This document shows, piece after piece, positions 15,451 through 22,810 of a stretch of 31,377 nt of DNA. This DNA comes from an uncultured Prevotella sp. (GTDB lineage Bacteria > Bacteroidota > Bacteroidia > Bacteroidales > Bacteroidaceae). The stretch covers positions 1 to 31,377 of the forward strand of contig URSZ01000012.1 of NCBI GenBank assembly GCA_900550635.1, given 5' to 3'. A program made the translations under genes and the position numbers. Position 1 is the first letter of the stretch. The number at the start of each line of letters is the position of its first letter. The notes beneath the pieces are model-generated. The model saw only the letters and a list, made by a program, of their open reading frames with translations. It ran no database searches and was not told where the DNA came from.

Positions 15451-15490
15451 TAAAAAATGGAAATACCCGTCGCAAGGTCCGGACGGGTAT
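15451..15490 (-). terminator. Terminator of parC
   Basis: ATACCCGTC (15463-15471) pairs with GACGGGTAT (15482-15490) around a 10-nt loop. On the minus strand the stem is followed by TTTCCATTTTTTAG. It lies about 158 bp past the parC stop, so the parC transcript would carry repeat array 6 in its 3' untranslated region. Confidence 0.7.
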
Positions 15491-15576
15491 GAATATGCCG
15501 GGGCATTCTGTGCCCATGCGTGCACTTGCGAAACACGGCGGTGGAGTTTTATGAACCTTTTCCGGGAGGTAAGAAA

Positions 15577-15639
15577 AAATATGTCTGACATATTTTAAAA
15601 TAGGTCAGACATATTTTGAAATATCTCAGAGATAATTTT
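15577..15639. repeat. 21-bp modular repeat array 6 (three units)
   Basis: Units start at 15577, 15598 and 15619. The cores are GTCTGAC, GTCAGAC (left arm TAG instead of TAT) and CTCAGAG, the same order as array 7 and nearly that of array 1, including the final ATAATT. Units one and two are near reverse complements. The left border is CCGGGAGGTAAG plus an A-run; the right border is CCGGAGGG. The array ends 8 bp from the parC stop codon, closer to a gene than any other copy. The 15252-15647 gap otherwise holds the parC terminator and the pta promoter. Confidence 0.92.
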
Positions 15640-15647
15640 CCGGAGGG

Positions 15648-18317
15648 TTAGAACAGTGTCGGCTCGTCGGAATTGGTTTCATCCGCCGTGCCTGGTGAAA
15701 CGCTGTCGGCGGCGTCGGGATTTTCATTTTCCTGTTCTGCCGTTTCAGGCTCTTCGGGTGTCTCCGGCGAAGGCAGTTGTTCCACCGAATCAACCTCGTA
15801 GACGGTAATGCGTTTGCCGCGCGCCTTGTAGCTTTTCACGCCCACGAATGTTTCTGCGTCAACCTCTATGTTTCCCCTGAAAGCGTCAGCCCCGCCAAAT
15901 ACAATGTTGAAACGCGGTGCAGCGTCGGACGTAAGAGCCACTAACTTTGTTTCGGGATTTTCACCCAGGTAATTCTGCGGTTTGTTTGCACGTTCGAAAT
16001 TGAAACGTTTCAGGTAGAGTTTACCGCCTTGGTCGGCGTCGAACAATACGGCTGTCCATACGGTAGACTCGTTGAATTTAATTATTTTGAAAACATTCGG
16101 CTCGTAATGGTTGTTGAGGTCGAAATCAGTGGTATAGAAATTGCCGTCGGAAAGCACTACGAGTATACGGTCTCCGCCGTGGAACTCGCCAAGATACTCC
16201 CCGCGTTCGTCAACGTTTAGGCGGCCTATGTCGCTGTCGAACCATATCTTGCAGCCTCCAAGCGTCGACTCGCCGTGGCTTTTCAGCGTTATGCGGTAGA
16301 CGTCGTTCTTCGTAAGCAGGTTGCCCTGGCTTTGCCGGCCCTTTATCTGGAGCTGCCCGAAGTCGCGTTCGAAAATAAGTTTCTTGAGTTTGGGATTGGG
16401 TTTCAGGGCAACCTTTATTATTTCGGCCTCGCCATTGGGATTTGCGGTGAAGTAAGAGACACGGCTTCCCGGTTTGCCTTGCGTAAGGTCGTACTCACGG
16501 TCGTGTGTTATTGACGTAACGTTGAATCGCTTGTAATAGTAATTGCCGGTCTTGCCGTCGCGATACACGGCGTTGTAGGTGGTTCGCCTGTCGTTCTTCT
16601 TGAACACGGCTATGTGTATAATTTCGGCCTTGCGTTTCTCTTTTACGGAACGTTCCGTCTCGCCTACGAACACCTTGTCGGCTATGCGGGTTACTTTATA
16701 AGTACCGTCGCGGTAGAACAGAATTACATCGTCGATGTCGGAGCAGTTTTCTACAAATTCATCGTGCTTCAGCCCTGTTCCTATAAACCCGTCAGCCCGG
16801 TTTATGTAAAGCTTCTCGTTTGCTTCGACAACCTTTGTTGCTTCTATTGTGTCGAATGAGCGTATTTCGGTAAGCCTCGGGTGCTCGCTGCCGTATTTCT
16901 CCTTAATTATGTGATACCAGTTGCTCGTTACCTCGACCATGTTTTGCAAATCGGCGTCGATTTTGTCGATTTCAGCCTTTGTGCGTGCAATCATCTCCTC
17001 GGCCTTGTCCTTGTTGAACTTGAGTATGCGCGCCATTTTTATTTCCATGAGCCGCAGGATGTCGTCTTTTGTTACTTCGCGCAGTAATTGCGGATAGAAA
17101 GGCGTAAGGCGGTTGTCGATGTGCTCGCATGCGGAGTCCATGTCGGGAGCGTTTTCAAATTCGCGGTCTTTGTATATTCGTTCTTCTATGAAGATTTTTT
17201 CGAGCGAGGCGTAATGCAGCGTTTCCAGCAGTTCAGCCCGGCGTATTTCCAATTCCTTTTTCAGCAGTTCCTTTGTGCGCTCCACATTGTAGCGCAGCAC
17301 ATCGCTAACGGTGAGAAAGCGCGGCTTTTGGTCTTCCACCACGCAGCAGTTTGGCGATATGCTTACTTCGCAGTCGGTAAAGGCGTAAAGCGCGTCGATT
17401 GTCTTGTCGCTGCTTGTGCCGGGAGCGAGGTGTACAAGGATTTCCACTTGTGCGGCAGTGACGTCGACAACGTTTTTTACTTTTATCTTTCCCTTTTCAA
17501 TGGCTTTGAGTATGGAGTCGATAAGTGTTGTCGTTGTCTTGCCGTATGGAATCTCGGTTATCGAAAGCGTTTTCGAGTCTATCTTGTTTATTTTGGCGCG
17601 TACCTTTACGCTTCCGCCGCGCATTCCGTCGTTGTAGCGCGATACGTCGATATATCCGCCTGTCGCAAAGTCGGGATACAGGTGGAACTCCTCCCCGTGA
17701 AGGTATTTTATGGCAGCGTCGCAAAGTTCGTTGAAATTATGCGGCAGTATTTTCGATGAAAGTCCCACGGCTATGCCTTCTGCTCCCTGTGCCAGCAGTA
17801 ACGGAAACTTTACCGGCAGGGTTATCGGTTCCTTGTTGCGTCCGTCGTAAGAAAGTTTCCATTCTGTTGTCTTGGAATTGAACAGCACGTCGAGCGCGAA
17901 CTTTGAAAGCCTTGCTTCGATGTAACGCGGGGCGGCAGCCCGGTCGTCGGTGAGAATGTTCCCCCAGTTTCCCTGGCAGTCGATAAGCAGGTTCTTCTGC
18001 CCGAGTTGTACAAGCGCGTCGCCTATCGAGGCGTCTCCGTGCGGGTGGAACTGCATTGTCGCTCCCACTATGTTTGCAACCTTGTTGTAACGCCCGTCGT
18101 CCATGCGTTTCATGGAGTGCAGTATGCGCCGCTGCACGGGCTTGAGCCCGTCGGATATATGCGGCACGGCACGTTCCAGAATTACATAACTGGCATAGTC
18201 GAGAAACCAGTTTTCGTACATTCCCGAAAGCTGGTGTGCGACATTTTCGTCCTTAGGATTGCCAGGACGGTAGTCGGAGTGCTGTTCTACGTCGATTTCG
18301 CGGTTTTCGTCAGACAT
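15648..18317 (-). CDS. parC: DNA topoisomerase IV subunit A (Bacteroidetes type)
   Basis: This 889-residue type IIA topoisomerase A subunit decatenates and relaxes DNA. It has an N-terminal winged-helix/tower/coiled-coil breakage-reunion domain (about 30-480), then a beta-pinwheel C-terminal domain, and an acidic low-complexity tail rich in Glu/Pro/Asp (about 855-889). The catalytic tyrosine is Y132 in AAAPRYIEARL. The quinolone-contact helix reads HPHGDASIGDALV, with Ala at the usual Ser position (A96), which I believe is normal for this Bacteroidetes subfamily. The sequence fits topoisomerase IV better than gyrase because the C-terminal GyrA box (QRRGGKG-like) is not seen. The partner parE is not in the window. 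A TAACTTTG box lies at 18409-18416. It is divergent from the porT-like gene. Confidence 0.9.
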   Translation of the reverse strand: MSDENREIDVEQHSDYRPGNPKDENVAHQLSGMYENWFLDYASYVILERAVPHISDGLKPVQRRILHSMKRMDDGRYNKVANIVGATMQFHPHGDASIGDALVQLGQKNLLIDCQGNWGNILTDDRAAAPRYIEARLSKFALDVLFNSKTTEWKLSYDGRNKEPITLPVKFPLLLAQGAEGIAVGLSSKILPHNFNELCDAAIKYLHGEEFHLYPDFATGGYIDVSRYNDGMRGGSVKVRAKINKIDSKTLSITEIPYGKTTTTLIDSILKAIEKGKIKVKNVVDVTAAQVEILVHLAPGTSSDKTIDALYAFTDCEVSISPNCCVVEDQKPRFLTVSDVLRYNVERTKELLKKELEIRRAELLETLHYASLEKIFIEERIYKDREFENAPDMDSACEHIDNRLTPFYPQLLREVTKDDILRLMEIKMARILKFNKDKAEEMIARTKAEIDKIDADLQNMVEVTSNWYHIIKEKYGSEHPRLTEIRSFDTIEATKVVEANEKLYINRADGFIGTGLKHDEFVENCSDIDDVILFYRDGTYKVTRIADKVFVGETERSVKEKRKAEIIHIAVFKKNDRRTTYNAVYRDGKTGNYYYKRFNVTSITHDREYDLTQGKPGSRVSYFTANPNGEAEIIKVALKPNPKLKKLIFERDFGQLQIKGRQSQGNLLTKNDVYRITLKSHGESTLGGCKIWFDSDIGRLNVDERGEYLGEFHGGDRILVVLSDGNFYTTDFDLNNHYEPNVFKIIKFNESTVWTAVLFDADQGGKLYLKRFNFERANKPQNYLGENPETKLVALTSDAAPRFNIVFGGADAFRGNIEVDAETFVGVKSYKARGKRITVYEVDSVEQLPSPETPEEPETAEQENENPDAADSVSPGTADETNSDEPTLF

Positions 18318-18408
18318 AATGCAGTGATGTTTTTTAATTCAACGGTTTGTTCCGTAACAGTGCCGCCGCCGTTGTAAGCTAAAAACGGAACAATACGAAT
18401 TTTCTATG

Positions 18409-18416
18409 CAAAGTTA
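18409..18416 (-). promoter_or_regulatory. -7 box for parC
   Basis: The minus-strand reading is TAACTTTG, matching TAnnTTTG, 91 bp upstream of the parC start in the divergent parC/porT intergenic region. No -33 element was recognised at the standard distance. Confidence 0.42.
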
Positions 18417-18465
18417 ACAAAAAATACGTTATACGTCGGTCATGCCCATACAATAATAAGTTGTC

Positions 18466-18513
18466 GGAGGCGTTATGAAAAAGTATAATACTGCGACAAA
18501 ATGCGCAAGCTGA
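18466..18513 (+). other. Possible short leader peptide ORF with a Shine-Dalgarno, overlapping the porT-like start
   Basis: GGAGG (18466-18470) stands 4 nt before an ATG at 18475. That ATG opens a 12-codon frame (MKKYNTATKCAS) ending at a TGA at 18511-18513, overlapping the start of the porT-like gene (18501) in another frame. A clear Shine-Dalgarno is uncommon in Bacteroidetes, so translational coupling is possible. The frame is very short and may be chance. Confidence 0.3.
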
Positions 18514-19211
18514 CGATATTGCTCCTTACATTGACTTTTGCATTCACTTCCGCAACCTATGCGCAGAGGCGGACGGTGCAAAACAAACCCTATATCGATT
18601 ACCGTAAGTTCCATTACGGCTTTTTGTTTGGTGTGCATTCGCAAGGTATATCGTTCGAGAATAATGGTTACATCGAACCTACCACCGGCGAGCAATGGTA
18701 TGCCGAAGACAGCCGCATGAATATCGGCTTTACGGTAGGAGTGCTGGGCGAATGGAGACTGAACCAGTATTTTGCGCTGCGCGCAACGCCGTCGCTGCAC
18801 TTCGGGCAGAAGAGTATAGTGTTCCGCGAGCAGGCCACGAAGCGGGAAACTACGCAAACCATGAAGTCTACTTATATTTCCGTTCCTGTGGATATAAAAT
18901 TCGCCGCCCCGCGCTTCAACAACTACCGCCCTTACCTTTTGGCCGGAGTAAACCCCATGTACAATCTTACGCGCCAAAAGCAGGAAAACATCCTTACCAA
19001 GCCTTTCGATATTTACCTGGAGTTCGGTTTGGGTTGCGACTTTTATCTGCCGTATTTCAAACTTATACCGGAACTGAAGTTCTGTATCGGGCTTCTTGAT
19101 ATACTCGACAAGGACCGCAGGGCCTTGCGAGACAAAAACAAACTCGTCTATACGCAGTCGGTCAACAAGTCAAAAGCCGATATGGTTATCCTTACTTTTT
19201 ATTTTGAATAG
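18501..19211 (+). CDS. porT: PorT-like outer-membrane beta-barrel protein
   Basis: This 236-residue protein has a clean signal peptide (MRKLTILLLTLTFAFTSATYAQ). Alternating beta-strand segments follow, ending in an aromatic C-terminus (MVILTFYFE), as expected for an outer-membrane barrel. The segments NKPYIDYRKFHYGFLFG, SVPVDIKFAAPRFNNYRPYLLAGV and GLGCDFYLPYFKLIPELKF match my memory of PorT/SprT, a component needed for type IX secretion in Porphyromonas and for gliding in Flavobacterium. Homologs also occur in gut Bacteroidales that may lack a complete type IX system, so a secretion role here is not assured. No other Por/Gld gene lies in the window. The start is set by the signal peptide, with no nearby Shine-Dalgarno of its own. 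It converges on the GDPD gene across array 7. Confidence 0.82.
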   Translation: MRKLTILLLTLTFAFTSATYAQRRTVQNKPYIDYRKFHYGFLFGVHSQGISFENNGYIEPTTGEQWYAEDSRMNIGFTVGVLGEWRLNQYFALRATPSLHFGQKSIVFREQATKRETTQTMKSTYISVPVDIKFAAPRFNNYRPYLLAGVNPMYNLTRQKQENILTKPFDIYLEFGLGCDFYLPYFKLIPELKFCIGLLDILDKDRRALRDKNKLVYTQSVNKSKADMVILTFYFE

Positions 19212-19241
19212 TTTTACACAGCCCGCATTGGGGCACGAAAA

Positions 19242-19304
19242 AAATATGTCTGACATATTTTGAATTATGTCAGACATATTTTAAAATATCTCAGAGATAA
19301 TTTT
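19242..19304. repeat. 21-bp modular repeat array 7 (three units)
   Basis: Units start at 19242, 19263 and 19284. The cores are GTCTGAC, GTCAGAC and CTCAGAG, each with its dyad intact. Units one and two are near-perfect reverse complements. The borders are GGGGCACG plus an A-run and a T-run plus GCTCC. It lies between two convergent genes (porT-like and GDPD), and I see no conventional GC-rich terminator there. Here the array itself may be the only structure able to stop transcription from both sides. Confidence 0.93.
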
Positions 19305-19348
19305 TCTTTGCTCCTTGAAGGGGTGTCCTTTTATGCCTGTATGGTTAC

Positions 19349-20200
19349 TTATTCAAGTTTGTATTTAATCCACTTGCAGTTCTCTTCCAGCCAGCGCAGC
19401 GTCTTGGCCGGTGCGTCGCACGTGGCATAGTCGGCGCCGAGTATGGCGGCACGCAGCCATGTGTCGGGCGAGTCGGTCTGCCAGAGGCTCACTTTCAGTT
19501 TTGCCTTATGCGCAAGTATTACATTGTTGCGCGTGGTGCCGTTCAGGCTTCCGGCCACGCAGTCGGCCTGCACGTCTATTGCGTCTATTATCGATTTGCT
19601 GTCAATGGGATTTCCGGTGATATACGTTGTCTTTGCGTCGGGGAAAAGTTCGCGTATAATCCTGAGCGGGCGCTTGTCGAACGATGTGAATACGTACACC
19701 GAGTGTTCCGGCTTCTTTCTCATGGCCGTTTCGTAAAGTTTCTTGCAGTATTCGCGCAGCATGGCCTCATCATAATAAGCCTCTTTCGAATCGGTTTTCA
19801 TTTCGCACTCCACGTACATGTAATCCTTGTCGGCCAGGTGGTCGAAGAATTCCTCGGCCGTGGGCAGCGGGTTGCCTTTTGCCGTTTTCAGCTCGCGCAC
19901 CTCGGCTATAGTCATCGACTCAACCGTTTTGTCGACGTTGAACATGCGTTTTAGCGTTGCGTCGTGGTTTATTACCACTACTCCGTCCTTTGTCATGCGG
20001 AAATCGGTTTCGTATGCGCGCACTCCGGCGGCGTAAGCTTTGCTGAACCCGTCGATTGTGTTTTCGTCTACCTCGTATTTTCCGCCGCGGTGGGCTATCA
20101 GAATGTGTGTCTGCCCGATGGCTTCCTGGGCAAGTGCTTCGGCTGCGCCGGCAAACGCTGCGCAGCATAGCATAAGGGTTGCTTTTTTAAGTATGTTCAT
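19349..20200 (-). CDS. Exported glycerophosphodiester phosphodiesterase family protein
   Basis: This 283-residue protein has a signal peptide (MNILKKATLMLCCAAFAGAAEALAQ, cleavage near residue 25) and a GDPD TIM barrel. The active-site residues of the family are visible: H37 and R38 in AHRGG, E46-N47 in DENT, the metal ligands E64 and D66 in YETDFRMT, and H79-D80 in INHDATL. Family knowledge: these enzymes release glycerol 3-phosphate from glycerophosphodiesters, although some exported Bacteroidetes members act on other phosphodiesters. The start at 20200 is chosen over 20245 because the signal peptide begins there. It follows the first GH97 gene by 85 bp on the same strand and may be co-transcribed with it. 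No strong terminator is seen before array 7. Confidence 0.87.
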   Translation of the reverse strand: MNILKKATLMLCCAAFAGAAEALAQEAIGQTHILIAHRGGKYEVDENTIDGFSKAYAAGVRAYETDFRMTKDGVVVINHDATLKRMFNVDKTVESMTIAEVRELKTAKGNPLPTAEEFFDHLADKDYMYVECEMKTDSKEAYYDEAMLREYCKKLYETAMRKKPEHSVYVFTSFDKRPLRIIRELFPDAKTTYITGNPIDSKSIIDAIDVQADCVAGSLNGTTRNNVILAHKAKLKVSLWQTDSPDTWLRAAILGADYATCDAPAKTLRWLEENCKWIKYKLE

Positions 20201-20285
20201 TTTGCAAATGTTTTTATGTGTTTTCAGGGATATGTTTTTGTGCATTCGTGTTTTGTTGCAGGCAATTATGCGCTTTTGCCCGGCC

Positions 20286-22292
20286 TTACAGTTTCTCGAA
20301 ACGGGCGTTCCAGCCTCCTCCGGGTTGCATTACAGCCTTGAGTACGTCGTTTTTAGTGACGGTAAGCACTGTTTTCCTGTAGTCTTCTGCATTACGGTCG
20401 GCGTTAACCCCGTCGCTGAAAACGGTTGCGCGGTATTTTCCCTCGCCCAGGAAACTTAGGGGCACGTCGAGCGTGCGTGCCGTCCAGTTTGTCATTGCTG
20501 CCGCGTGCCATACGTCACCCTTGCGGCGTGCTCCGAGGAAATATTCGCCCGCTTTGGCCGCAAGTGTGCGTGATTCGTCGAAAACGCACGGAACGGCGGC
20601 AATGTATTCCGTGCATTCCCTTTCCTTGTAATAGTTCTGCGGAGCGTCGCCCATTATTTGCAGCGGAGAGTCGAACAGGGTGTAAACCGCCATGTGGTGC
20701 GCCCGTGTGCCTATGCTCATGGGAGCGTCGTTTACGGGGCGGAAACCGGCGCGCGTGGCGTTACGCATGAGGCCGGGCGTGTAGTCGAGCGGACCGACGA
20801 GCATTCGCCCGAAAGGCACTGTCACGTCGTAGCGCGGAAAGTCTACCGACGGTTGTCCGTTTGCCGTTTTGAGCCATTTGCACTGTTCCAGTCCTTTTAC
20901 GCCCTCGTAGGTCATTACGTTTGGATAGGGCCGGTGCAGGCCCATGGGTTTTGTGCCGTGATAGTTGATTATCATTTTGTGTTCGGCGGCCGCTTTTGCC
21001 AGTTCCCGCAGCGAGGCTACTACCGGCTGGTCGTCGTTGTCTATGTGGTCGATTTTGAATCCTTTCACTCCCAGGTCGGAATAGTGCTTGAAAGCCTTGT
21101 CGGCCACGGGGAGTATCTCGTCCCAGTCAACCCACAGTATTAAGCCCACGCCTTTTGCCTTGCCGTAGTCAACCAGCGCCGGAAGGTTGAGCGAAGGCTT
21201 TACTTCGAAAATGTCTTTTCCTTTCCAGCCGTCATCGATGATGAGGTAAGCCACTCCGAACTGCGAGGCGAAGTCGATGTAATATTTATATGTGTCGGTG
21301 TTTATTCCCGATTTGAAATCCACGCCCGCTATGTTGTGGGCGTGCAGCCATTCCCAAGCAGCTTTCCCCGGTTTAATCCACGACGTGTCGTCTATGCGGC
21401 ACGGTTCGGACAGTTTCATTGTTATGTCGCACTCTGCCAGTTGCGTGTCGTTGCCTGTTACTACGACAACGCGCCATGGCATGGCGGCTGTACCCTGTGT
21501 TTCGGCTATGTATCCGAGGCGTTCGAGGTTCTTTGTCGTTTTCAGGTTGGTAGGCTGGTTTATTTCCATTACAATCCCCTTTGGCACTCCTGCAAATTCC
21601 GATATTATAGAGTTCTGTCTGTCGGGGTTTTTCTTTACGAACATGCTGGGGTAGTTGGCATAACCCACGTCGAGCAGCGTTGCTTTCATTCCGCCTTCCA
21701 GGTCTACTATGAGCGGTATTGAGCTTAGTTTGCCTTCACTCATTTGCGACAGTTGCTGTTCGGTGTAGTATGTCTCGAAGTTGGTGGCGTATCGTTCGCC
21801 TTTAGTCGGGCCTATGTAAGGAACGAAAGCGCGGTAGTCCTTGTCGAAATTGTATTCTACCTGTTCGTTTTTTACCTTAATTGTGCCTTTCGTGTTTCCG
21901 ACAAAGCGATAGGCCGCCGCGTCGTCGTACACGCGGAACTCAACGGAGTAACCTTTGCAATCGAGTGTGAGCAACGTGTAATTGTCCCTCACTTTCGAGC
22001 GGCGGTAGAAAGGAGTGTCGAACGATGTGTCGGTGCGGGTGGTCCTGGCTTTGGCTTTCTTTACGTTGCGGCCCCACACCGTGCCGTCATCAAGGGTGAG
22101 CGACAGCTCCGAGGCCGCCAGCACGGTGCGCCCCTCGCGCGTGAGCGTCCAGGTTGTGCGTTCTCCTGTTTCGATGTCTACCACCAGCTTTCCGTCGGGC
22201 GACTTTGCTGTGAATTTCTTTGCCGCGGCAGCGGGCAGCATGGTCGCGCATGCCACTATGGCGGCTATAACCAGCAGTGTCCTGTGTTTCAT
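20286..22292 (-). CDS. Glycoside hydrolase family 97 enzyme, copy A
   Basis: This 668-residue exported alpha-glycosidase has a signal peptide (MKHRTLLVIAAIVACATMLPAAAA). It has an N-terminal beta-sandwich (about 25-290), a catalytic (beta/alpha)8 barrel (about 300-570), and a C-terminal beta domain ending VMQPGGGWNARFEKL. In the barrel IIDDGW is followed by GFKID (D415) and, 48 residues later, TYEGV (E463). From family knowledge, GH97 splits into inverting alpha-glucosidases (SusB) and retaining members with an Asp nucleophile. The Asp in the K-I-D motif suggests the retaining, alpha-galactosidase-like group, which is an inference. Its neighbour at 22811 has the same length and aligns nearly without gaps, so the two are tandem paralogs. 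No susC/D genes are present, so this is not a standard polysaccharide utilisation locus. Confidence 0.9.
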   Translation of the reverse strand: MKHRTLLVIAAIVACATMLPAAAAKKFTAKSPDGKLVVDIETGERTTWTLTREGRTVLAASELSLTLDDGTVWGRNVKKAKARTTRTDTSFDTPFYRRSKVRDNYTLLTLDCKGYSVEFRVYDDAAAYRFVGNTKGTIKVKNEQVEYNFDKDYRAFVPYIGPTKGERYATNFETYYTEQQLSQMSEGKLSSIPLIVDLEGGMKATLLDVGYANYPSMFVKKNPDRQNSIISEFAGVPKGIVMEINQPTNLKTTKNLERLGYIAETQGTAAMPWRVVVVTGNDTQLAECDITMKLSEPCRIDDTSWIKPGKAAWEWLHAHNIAGVDFKSGINTDTYKYYIDFASQFGVAYLIIDDGWKGKDIFEVKPSLNLPALVDYGKAKGVGLILWVDWDEILPVADKAFKHYSDLGVKGFKIDHIDNDDQPVVASLRELAKAAAEHKMIINYHGTKPMGLHRPYPNVMTYEGVKGLEQCKWLKTANGQPSVDFPRYDVTVPFGRMLVGPLDYTPGLMRNATRAGFRPVNDAPMSIGTRAHHMAVYTLFDSPLQIMGDAPQNYYKERECTEYIAAVPCVFDESRTLAAKAGEYFLGARRKGDVWHAAAMTNWTARTLDVPLSFLGEGKYRATVFSDGVNADRNAEDYRKTVLTVTKNDVLKAVMQPGGGWNARFEKL

Positions 22293-22338
22293 GGTTTTTT
22301 GTCTTTTGAGGAAATATGTTCTTTTAAACTTTGTTTCA

Positions 22339-22375
22339 CAAATTTACAACAGAATTTTCATTATCGGGGGGCAAA
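22339..22375 (-). promoter_or_regulatory. Possible promoter of GH97 copy A
   Basis: The minus-strand -7 reading is TAAATTTG (plus 22339-22346), with a TTTG (plus 22372-22375) 25 bp further upstream, slightly long for the -33 spacing. It lies 47 bp upstream of the GH97 A start. The remaining 22376-22548 stretch shows no gene. Confidence 0.42.
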
Positions 22376-22548
22376 GCAGGCGCAACTTCTCAAATATTGG
22401 CCAAAACTTCACAATCCTGCGGCTGCATAAGCGGTTTTGCATGTGTTGCAGACGGCACGGAAAGTGTCGTTCGCAACGGGCATAAAAGCAACGTCGGTTT
22501 TTGTCCGCCTTTTCGGGACATGTTTCAATATAGTTTTCAGGGGGCAAA

Positions 22549-22611
22549 AAATAGGTCTGAGATATTTTAAAATACAAGGCACGTATTTTAAAATATGTGC
22601 CTTGCTTTTTT
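22549..22611. repeat. 21-bp modular repeat array 8 (three units)
   Basis: Units start at 22549, 22570 and 22591. The cores are GTCTGAG (left arm of one type, right arm of the other, so a hybrid), CAAGGCAC and GTGCCTTG. The last two are mutual reverse complements, forming an inverted pair of the asymmetric core type. The borders are AGGGGGC plus an A-run and a T-rich run plus CTCCC. The extended right flank matches that of array 5. It separates the two GH97 genes, beyond the terminator of copy B. Confidence 0.91.
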
Positions 22612-22690
22612 TCTTTTCTCCCATGCGGGTAAAAAGTGCTGAAAATCAGTTTTCAATTTTTCCTTTCCCGGAACGCCGTTTTTCCGTCCC
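22612..22690. repeat. Extended right flank shared with array 5
   Basis: CTCCCATGCGGG (22618-22629) and TGAAAATCAGTTTTCA (22640-22655) match 12804-12815 and 12826-12841 with identical spacing. The following T-rich segment is also related. The rest of the gap up to 22743 has a small hairpin (CCCGA at 22688 with TCGGG ending at 22704) and no gene. Confidence 0.7.
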
Positions 22691-22743
22691 GATTTTCTGT
22701 CGGGCGATGTCCGTATTGCGGTGCAGCGGCGCGGGGAGAGAAT

Positions 22744-22781
22744 GCAAAACAAAAGGCGGCACCCGCTCGGGGCACCGCCTT
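22744..22781 (-). terminator. Terminator of GH97 copy B
   Basis: AAGGCGG (22753-22759) pairs with CCGCCTT (22775-22781), extended by an inner CCC/GGG pairing with small bulges. On the minus strand it is followed by TTTTGTTTTG. It lies about 30 bp after the stop codon at 22811. Confidence 0.75.
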
Positions 22782-22810
22782 CGGCTTGTATGCTTGTCGC
22801 AACTTTGCGG

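Noticed and set aside
15648..18317. Call as gyrase A instead of topoisomerase IV A
   Set aside because: No GyrA-box is visible in the C-terminal domain, and the N-terminal sequence fits the Bacteroidetes ParC type.
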